A stretch of DNA of 64,000 nucleotides from Nitrospirae bacterium MYbin3. GTDB taxonomy: Bacteria; Nitrospirota; Thermodesulfovibrionia; Thermodesulfovibrionales; Dissulfurispiraceae. Shown here one piece after another: positions 58,305-64,000 of the stretch. The stretch spans positions 22,975 through 86,974 of the forward strand of contig PEAD01000011.1 in the NCBI GenBank assembly GCA_002753335.1. Direction: 5' to 3'. Every line of letters starts with the position of its first letter. Position 1 is the stretch's first letter. The position numbers were made by a program, and so were the translations under genes. The notes beneath the pieces are model-generated. The model worked only from the letters and a program-made list of their open reading frames with translations. It was not told where the DNA came from and made no database searches.

Positions 58305-59084
58305 CTAATTTTTAAACAGCAAATCGTTGTCGTTCAGAATCTCTTTTGCAAGCGCGATGTAGCTTTGCGAACCGGTGGCATTGGGTGAGTACAGCACTGC
58401 GGGCTTGCCAAAGCTCGGCGCTTCTGCAAGCACAACATTTCTCGGAATAATAGTGTCATAAACTTTTGACTTGAATACATTTCGTACATCTTCTGCTATC
58501 TGCTGCGATAGAGAAAGGTGCCTGTTGTACATTGTTAGAACGATGCCTTCGAGAGAAAGCCCTTCGTTGAACCCACCGCGTATGCGCCACAAAAGTTTAA
58601 TCAGAAGGCTCAATCCTTCGAGCGCGAAGAATTCACACTGAACAGGTACAAGCACAGAGTCGGAAGCTACCAATGCGTTTAAGGTCAGCAGACCAAAAGA
58701 CGGCGGGCAGTCTATGAAAATGTATCGAAATCGTTTTTTTAAAGGTTGTAGTATATTCCGCAGCGTGTTTTCTCTGTCGGGCCGTTCAAGCAGTTCAATC
58801 TCTGCCGCAAAAAGGTCCATCGAGGTTGGAAGTATATAAAGATTCGGAATCATAGTCTGAAGCATAATTTCTTCAACAGAAGCCTTGCCCGAATACATCT
58901 CATAAAGGCTGTTTTTCATCGTCTCTTTTTTAATTCCAAGCCCGCTTGTAAGATTGCCTTGCGGGTCGGAGTCTATAACAAGAATTTCTTCGCCTGCAAG
59001 CGCAAGCGAGGCTGCGAGGTTTATGGAGGTTGTGGTTTTTCCAACCCCGCCTTTTTGGTTTGTTATTGCTATTACTTTTGTCAT
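58305..59084 (-). CDS. parA: Chromosome partition ATPase ParA/Soj
   Basis: Deviant Walker ATPase (KGGVGKTT at 11-18, IDSDPQGNLTSGLG, FIDCPPSFGLLTLNAL). 259 residues, the chromosomal Soj size, with no N-terminal HTH. It works with ParB and parS. No parB lies downstream; the neighbour on the left is convergent rsmA. It follows the sigma54 activator by 5 bases. Confidence 0.93.
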   Translation of the reverse strand: MTKVIAITNQKGGVGKTTTSINLAASLALAGEEILVIDSDPQGNLTSGLGIKKETMKNSLYEMYSGKASVEEIMLQTMIPNLYILPTSMDLFAAEIELLERPDRENTLRNILQPLKKRFRYIFIDCPPSFGLLTLNALVASDSVLVPVQCEFFALEGLSLLIKLLWRIRGGFNEGLSLEGIVLTMYNRHLSLSQQIAEDVRNVFKSKVYDTIIPRNVVLAEAPSFGKPAVLYSPNATGSQSYIALAKEILNDNDLLFKN

Positions 59085-59089
59085 GAGTG

Positions 59090-60622
59090 CTAACCGGCCC
59101 TCAGTTCAATGTTGTACTTCTTTATTTTATATCCTATTTGTCGTGAAGTGATTCCAAGAAGCCGTGCTGCCTTTGCATGAACACCATTTGTTGCATGCAG
59201 GGCGTTCAATATACGCAGTTTTTCTATGTCTTTTACTGCCGAAGGCAGAGCATCTTGCAACTGAATCCCGTATTTTGCGCCCGTAGATTTATCCCTTATT
59301 AAGGCAGGGATATCCGAAGGCTCGATTTTATCGCCTGACGACATAACAACAAGCCGCTCTATTGTGTTCTCAAGCTCTCTGACATTGCCCGGCCAGTCGT
59401 AGGCCGAAAGCGTGTCCATCGCAGAAGGTTTGATAGAAATCGTTTTATCGTTTTCCTTGTTGTACTTTTCGAGGAAGTGTTCGATAAGAAGCGGTATATC
59501 ATCCTTTCGCTCTCTAAGCGCAGGCAGAAAAACAGGGACAACATTAAGCCTGTAATAAAGATCTTCTCTGAATTGGCCCTTGGCTACTAGATCTTCAAGG
59601 TTCCTGCTGGTGGCGGCTATAAGCCTTACGTCAACCGAGATGGTTTTTTCTCCGCCCACCCGCTCAAACTCTTTTTCCTGTAGAACGCGAAGTATTTTGG
59701 GTTGGAGTGCAAGCGGAAGGTCGCCTATTTCATCCAGAAAGATCGTGCCTTTGTCCGCGAGCTCGAACCGGCCTTTTCTGGCGATTATGGCGTTTGTAAA
59801 TGCTCCTTTTTCATGACCGAAGAGTTCTGATTCCAAAAGCCCTTCAGGTATAGATGCGCAGTTGAATTTTATAAACCGCTCCTTGCTCCGCGGGCTCATG
59901 AAATGTATAGCTTTTGCAACAAGTTCTTTGCCTGTTCCGCTTTCGCCCCGCAGTAAAACATTAGCGCGTGAGGGCGCGACTCTGTGAATCTCTCCGAACA
60001 CCTCGGTAATCCTAGATGATCTGCCGATCATATTATCTACTTTGTATTTGCCTTCGAGCTGCCGGGCAAGAGACTCTTTTGCCTCGATAAGAGTTTCTCT
60101 CTCTCTAGCTACTTCTTCATGCAGCTTTACCGCCTGTCCGATAAGCGATGCAATTATTTTTAACAAGCGAAGATCTTCCTCGAACGAAACGGTTTTTCCG
60201 CCGAATAAACGGTCAACGCTCATCACGCCAAGAATCTCATTTTTAAATTTTATAGGCACGCAGAGAAAGGCGATATTTTCTCGCTGGACGATTTTACGCG
60301 AGCCTGTTTTGTTTAGGAAAAGCGGCTCGTCTCCGATATTCGGAATAACGATGGGAGAGCCGATTTTAGCCACCCGGCCTATTATTCCCTCGCCGAGCCT
60401 GTAGCGGCCTTTTTTTATCTCGTCTTCGGACATGCCGTGCGCTGCCAGTATTGAAATCTCATCGCCAGACCTTAGCGCTACAGTACCCAGTTTCATGTCA
60501 AGGTATTCAGCAAGCACGCGCATTACGCCCCGGATATTTGCCTTTAGGTTTAAAGACGCCCCAAGCAGTTTGCTTATCTCATATAGCGCGGTAAGTTCTA
60601 TTGTCGGGCTGCTTTTAAGCAT
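59090..60622 (-). CDS. NifA-like sigma54-dependent activator (GAF-AAA-HTH)
   Basis: 510 residues. GAF domain about 25-170, AAA+ about 198-430 with Walker A GESGTGKE (226-233), Walker [10 protein letters not shown] (292-300), and Fis-type HTH at the end ([21 protein letters not shown]). The sigma54 contact loop reads GAFTNA (273-278) instead of GAFTGA. The HTH is of NifA type, but no nif gene is nearby. Confidence 0.92.
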   Translation of the reverse strand: MLKSSPTIELTALYEISKLLGASLNLKANIRGVMRVLAEYLDMKLGTVALRSGDEISILAAHGMSEDEIKKGRYRLGEGIIGRVAKIGSPIVIPNIGDEPLFLNKTGSRKIVQRENIAFLCVPIKFKNEILGVMSVDRLFGGKTVSFEEDLRLLKIIASLIGQAVKLHEEVARERETLIEAKESLARQLEGKYKVDNMIGRSSRITEVFGEIHRVAPSRANVLLRGESGTGKELVAKAIHFMSPRSKERFIKFNCASIPEGLLESELFGHEKGAFTNAIIARKGRFELADKGTIFLDEIGDLPLALQPKILRVLQEKEFERVGGEKTISVDVRLIAATSRNLEDLVAKGQFREDLYYRLNVVPVFLPALRERKDDIPLLIEHFLEKYNKENDKTISIKPSAMDTLSAYDWPGNVRELENTIERLVVMSSGDKIEPSDIPALIRDKSTGAKYGIQLQDALPSAVKDIEKLRILNALHATNGVHAKAARLLGITSRQIGYKIKKYNIELRAG

Positions 60623-60992
60623 TTATAAGTTTAAATAAAGTGCTACAAAAATGTAAATATGCTTACGATATTGTAATTAAATGGATTTGTTTCAAAAAGG
60701 CTTGCGATAAGCTGGGTATCTTTCGTTCAGGGCTGCGTTTTGACATTCCTAAATGCTTATTCAGCTACAGCCCTGAAACTCGGCATTAGGCCTCAGATTA
60801 GAGGACTCACGGCTGTTTAACGCTTCATTTCGCAAAGGAATGTTACCAAAACTCCGCATTCACTCCAGAAACCCAGCCTTATATTAGCATGGCATTAGGC
60901 TTAGTGATTTTTCCAAAAAACAATGAAATTAAACGCTAAAAAGTGTTAAAATATTAAGCTTTAAACACTGGTATAAGAGAGGATAGGATTTA
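60623..60992. other. Intergenic region before gyrA
   Basis: 370 bases with no gene. It holds the inverted element pair (60706-60884), GGCATTAGGC at 60782 and 60891, and near gyrA an imperfect hairpin AGTGTT.AAA/TTTAAACACT (60942-60969). No clear promoter was found. Confidence 0.6.
60706..60884. repeat. Inverted pair of diverged ~80-bp elements
   Basis: Left arm 60706-60781 and the reverse complement of 60801-60884 share, in order, AAG(G)CTGGGT.TCT, GTTTTG, ACATTCCT, TGC, CAGCC.TGA and CTC. The left arm also has its own 10-bp stem TTCAGGGCTG/CAGCCCTGAA. Looks like a MITE or REP-type pair. Confidence 0.55.
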
Positions 60993-63398
60993 ATGTCAAA
61001 GACGTCGGTAAGCATAGAAGAAGAGATGAAAGTCAGTTATCTTGATTACGCGATGAGCGTAATTATAGGAAGAGCCCTTCCTGAAGTAAGGGACGGCCTT
61101 AAGCCTGTTCAGCGCAGGATACTTTACGCTATGTTCCGGGAAGGACTTCTGCCCGGCAAAAAATATTCTAAAAGCGCCGGTGTTGTGGGCGAAGTACTTA
61201 AAAAATATCATCCTCACGGCGACTCTGCGGTTTACGATGCTATGGTCAGGCTTGCGCAGGACTTTAACATGCGCTATCCGCTTGTTGACGGACAGGGGAA
61301 TTTTGGCTCGCTCGATGGCGACCCGGCTGCAGCCTACAGATACACCGAAGCCCGCCTCGCAAAACTAGCAGAAGATCTTCTAGCGGATATTGATAAAGAA
61401 ACGGTGGATTTTACCCCTAATTTTGATGAAACTACCGAAGAGCCTCTTGTTCTTCCAACAAGAGTGCCGAATTTATTGATAAACGGTTCTTCCGGAATAG
61501 CTGTGGGCATGGCCACTAACATTCCTCCCCACAATCTTTCCGAAATAGTTGACGGGCTTATAATGCTGCTCGAAAACAAGGACGCTTCTGTTGAAGATTT
61601 AATGACGGTTATCAAGGGCCCTGATTTCCCGACAGGCGCGGTAATACACGGCAGACAGGGCATTATTGATGCTTATACAACGGGCAAGGGTTTGGTCAAG
61701 GTAAGGGCAAGGGCGGTAATTGAAGAGGTTGCAAAGGGCGGGGACAGCATTATCGTAACCGAAATCCCATACCAGTTGAACAAGGCACGGCTTATCGAAA
61801 AGATAGCCGAGCTTGTTAGAGAAAAGAAGATAGAAGGCATTTCTGACGTCCGTGATGAATCGGACAGGGACGGAATAAGAGTGGTGGTTGAACTAAAGCG
61901 TGGCGAGATAGCGCAGGTTGTGTTGAATAACCTCTACAAGCACACCCAGATGGAGTCCACCTTTGGAATTAATATGCTGGCGATAGTTGGGAACAAGCCC
62001 GAAATACTCAGGCTTCCGCAGATGCTCGGCTATTTTATTCAGCACAGAAAAGACATAGTTGTAAGACGCACGCGTTTTGAGCTTAGAAAAGCGGAAGAAA
62101 GGGCGCATATATTAGAGGGGCTTAAGATAGCACTTGATCATCTCGATGCGATAATCGCGTTAATAAGAAAATCGAAAAACCCTGACGAGGCCAAAACAGG
62201 CCTTATGAAGAACTATCCACTCACAGAGATCCAGGCGCAGGCGATTCTTGAGATGAGGCTGCAGAGACTTACCGGCCTTGAACGCGAAAAGATCGTTGCG
62301 GAATACAAAGACATAATAAAAGAGATCGCTAGGCTAAAAGCTATTTTAGGCAGCGATGATCTTGTTGCTAAGATAATAAAAGAAGAGCTTCTCGAAATAA
62401 AAGACAAATACGGCGATGAACGCAGGACGCAGATAGTTGCCGGCCTAGCTGATTTGAACAAGGCCGACCTTATCACAAAAGAGGAAATGGTTATTACGAT
62501 CTCCCATCAGGGCTACATAAAACGGATACCGCTTTCGATCTTCAGGAGCCAGAAGCGCGGCGGCAAAGGACTGACCGGCATGGAAACCCGTGAGGAGGAT
62601 TATGTTGAACAGTTGTTTATAGCCTCCACACATGACCACATGCTTTTTTTCAGCAATCTCGGAAGACTTTACTGGAAGATAATATACGACATCCCTGAAT
62701 CTAGCAGAACAGCTAAAGGCAAGGCTATGGTGAACTTTCTTGCGCTGTCAGAAGGAGAGCGTATAACCACCGCTTTGAACGTCAAAGATTTCAAAGAGGG
62801 ATACCTTGTGATGTTCACAAAGGCCGGAATTGTAAAAAAGACGGCGCTCGAAGAGTACGGAAACCCGAGGAGCAAGGGGATTATAGCTGTTACGCTCGAT
62901 GAAGGTGACGAGCTTATCGCGGTTAAAAGAACGAGCGGTACAAACGATCTGATCATAGGCACGCACGATGGACAGTCGATACGGTTTAAAGAAGAAGATG
63001 TTAGATCCGTTGGCAGGAGCGCCCGTGGAGTTATTGGTATAAGACTCGAAAAAGATGATGCGGTTGTATCTGCTGATGTTGTTGAACAGGGAACGGTTTT
63101 GCTGACCGTTACCGAAAAAGGGTTGGGCAAGAGAACGAACATAGACCAATACTCGGTTCAGGGCAGGGGCGGCAAAGGCGTAATTTCTATAAAAGTTACG
63201 GATAGAGGCGGGAAAGCGGTCGGTCTTCTTCAGGTGAAAGAAGAGGACGAGATTGTGCTTATAACAAGCAGCGGCAAGCTTATAAAGACAAAGGCCGGCA
63301 GCATTTCGGTTTTGGGAAGAAATACTCAGGGCGTAAAACTTATGGATCTGGATGATGACGACAAAGTGGTCAGCATAGGCAGGGCTGCGGAAGAATAG
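60993..63398 (+). CDS. gyrA: DNA gyrase subunit A
   Basis: DNA-cleaving subunit. The active Tyr lies in [11 protein letters not shown]; the C-terminal beta-pinwheel begins after residue ~495 and holds the GyrA box QKRGGKG, which separates gyrase from topo IV. 801 residues. 21 kb from gyrB. Confidence 0.97.
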   Translation: MSKTSVSIEEEMKVSYLDYAMSVIIGRALPEVRDGLKPVQRRILYAMFREGLLPGKKYSKSAGVVGEVLKKYHPHGDSAVYDAMVRLAQDFNMRYPLVDGQGNFGSLDGDPAAAYRYTEARLAKLAEDLLADIDKETVDFTPNFDETTEEPLVLPTRVPNLLINGSSGIAVGMATNIPPHNLSEIVDGLIMLLENKDASVEDLMTVIKGPDFPTGAVIHGRQGIIDAYTTGKGLVKVRARAVIEEVAKGGDSIIVTEIPYQLNKARLIEKIAELVREKKIEGISDVRDESDRDGIRVVVELKRGEIAQVVLNNLYKHTQMESTFGINMLAIVGNKPEILRLPQMLGYFIQHRKDIVVRRTRFELRKAEERAHILEGLKIALDHLDAIIALIRKSKNPDEAKTGLMKNYPLTEIQAQAILEMRLQRLTGLEREKIVAEYKDIIKEIARLKAILGSDDLVAKIIKEELLEIKDKYGDERRTQIVAGLADLNKADLITKEEMVITISHQGYIKRIPLSIFRSQKRGGKGLTGMETREEDYVEQLFIASTHDHMLFFSNLGRLYWKIIYDIPESSRTAKGKAMVNFLALSEGERITTALNVKDFKEGYLVMFTKAGIVKKTALEEYGNPRSKGIIAVTLDEGDELIAVKRTSGTNDLIIGTHDGQSIRFKEEDVRSVGRSARGVIGIRLEKDDAVVSADVVEQGTVLLTVTEKGLGKRTNIDQYSVQGRGGKGVISIKVTDRGGKAVGLLQVKEEDEIVLITSSGKLIKTKAGSISVLGRNTQGVKLMDLDDDDKVVSIGRAAEE

Positions 63399-63412
63399 CT
63401 GCAGTCTGAAAT

Positions 63413-63440
63413 TGTTTTTTTTATTAAAAAAATTTATAAT
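63413..63440 (+). promoter_or_regulatory. Promoter before nuoE-like gene
   Basis: TTGTTT (63413-63418), 16-bp spacer, TATAAT (63435-63440). Confidence 0.5.
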
Positions 63441-63484
63441 GTCATAAATTTTAGAGCGAACACAAAGAAAAGGAAAAATATTCG

Positions 63485-63952
63485 ATGCTGGAAACCCTGC
63501 AAAGACTTTTAGTGAACTATAAAGAACAAGAGGGGAATATAGTCACCCTCCTTCAGGAAACTCAGGCAGCGTTCGGCTATATTCCGGAAGAAGCTGTCAG
63601 CTTCTACTCCAGCGAGCTTAATCTGCCTGCAAGCAACTTTTATGGTGTTGCAACTTTTTATGCGCAGTTTTATCTCAAGCCGCGAGGCAAAAACATAATT
63701 ACAGCCTGCTGCGGAACCGCCTGCCATGTGCGGGGCGGCGACAGGATTATTAACAATGCAAAGCAAGAGCTGTCTCTGACCGGGGACGACAATACGACTA
63801 AAGATGGTGAATTTACCCTTGAACAGGTCGCTTGTGTCGGCGCCTGCAGCGCAGCGCCGGTTGTTTTGGTCAATGATAAAGTGTTCGGGAAGATGACCTC
63901 AGAAAAACTAACCAAAGAGATTAAGGCTATAAAAAAGGCTGACCATGAGTAA
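63485..63952 (+). CDS. NuoE-like [2Fe-2S] subunit
   Basis: 155 residues. Thioredoxin-like 2Fe-2S domain: CCGTACHVRGG and later ACVGACSAAPVV provide the four Cys. N-terminal helical part GNIVTLLQETQAAFGYIPEEAV is typical. It could belong to complex I, an NAD-linked hydrogenase or formate dehydrogenase; the missing downstream genes decide. AAAGGA precedes ATG. Confidence 0.92.
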   Translation: MLETLQRLLVNYKEQEGNIVTLLQETQAAFGYIPEEAVSFYSSELNLPASNFYGVATFYAQFYLKPRGKNIITACCGTACHVRGGDRIINNAKQELSLTGDDNTTKDGEFTLEQVACVGACSAAPVVLVNDKVFGKMTSEKLTKEIKAIKKADHE

Positions 63953-64000
63953 GAAGCTTTCGATAAAAGTATGCATGGGGCCTGCCGGCATGGTGGCTGG
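63945..64000 (+). CDS. Start of NuoF-like gene (truncated by window)
   Basis: Only 18 residues are visible, MSKKLSIKVCMGPAGMVAG, overlapping the end of nuoE by 8 bases. A VCxGxxG-like start after a NuoE gene is common in HydB/HndC/NuoF subunits with an extra N-terminal 2Fe-2S domain, but this is mostly context. Confidence 0.5.
   Translation, partial: MSKKLSIKVCMGPAGMVA

Overview
This is a block of core chromosome from a Gram-negative, probably anaerobic bacterium. Gram-negative: it has a lipid A/Kdo pathway (lpxB, msbA, waaA, lpxK, kdsB), a BamD lipoprotein and an apolipoprotein N-acyltransferase. Anaerobic lifestyle is inferred from a complete Rnf complex with a cluster-rich RnfB, an Fe-S type PurF, a NuoE-like subunit and a candidate selenoprotein. 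DivIVA together with LPS, a NifA-like sigma54 activator and the gene orders fit the Desulfobacterota/Nitrospirota neighbourhood, but the sequence alone does not fix the phylum. No phage, IS element, CRISPR array or rRNA operon was seen; nearly all of it is housekeeping DNA.

Layout: 1-7.2 kb holds a truncated YfiH-like gene, rlmN, a leftward proA/duplicated-domain gene/nadD block, def-fmt, citrate synthase and a JAMM protease. 7.2-12.9 kb holds tRNA-Leu and the leftward rnfCDGEAB operon behind a good promoter. 12.9-15.2 kb has a leftward pair, a small dual-CXXC ORF with an in-frame TGA (candidate selenoprotein) followed by a YacP-type NYN gene that seems to start at AUC, then rightward genes for a Cys-rich protein and a PAS-GGDEF enzyme. 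15.2-23.8 kb is one leftward envelope operon: bamD, a met8-like siroheme gene, gnnA/gnnB-like genes, lpxB, msbA, waaA, lpxK. 23.9-30.9 kb is rightward metabolism: leuD, leuB, asd, metK, ahcY, rsmG, a cysC-like kinase, a zinc-ribbon protein.

30.9-33.8 kb is leftward kdsB-pyrG-SGNH. lnt and prfB (with the classical +1 frameshift) face the other way and lead into an AT-rich 320-bp region that looks like oriC, followed by dnaA, dnaN and gyrB. Then come tRNA-Arg, yggS, proC, yggT, divIVA, hisS, an ACT-malic enzyme, a dGTPase whose stop codon lies in a perfect parS palindrome, an exported carbonic anhydrase, ygbA, a small lipoprotein, purF, cutA, a Cys-rich protein, hisD, rpoD and tRNA-Met(CAU). 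The end carries a CT398-like zinc-ribbon gene, an epimerase, rsmA, parA/soj (no parB beside it) behind a NifA-like activator, an inverted-repeat element, gyrA, nuoE and the start of a nuoF-like gene. dnaA, dnaN, gyrB, gyrA, parA, parS and rsmG together mark the origin domain of the chromosome.

The most notable items are the unannotated in-frame-TGA gene with a SECIS-like hairpin and its AUC-initiated partner, the parS site and candidate origin, the GnnA/GnnB pair predicting a diamino lipid A, an inverted pair of ~80-bp elements before gyrA, an inverted repeat spanning two divergent promoters at 49.7 kb, and a frameshift-prone 7-bp repeat inside fmt.
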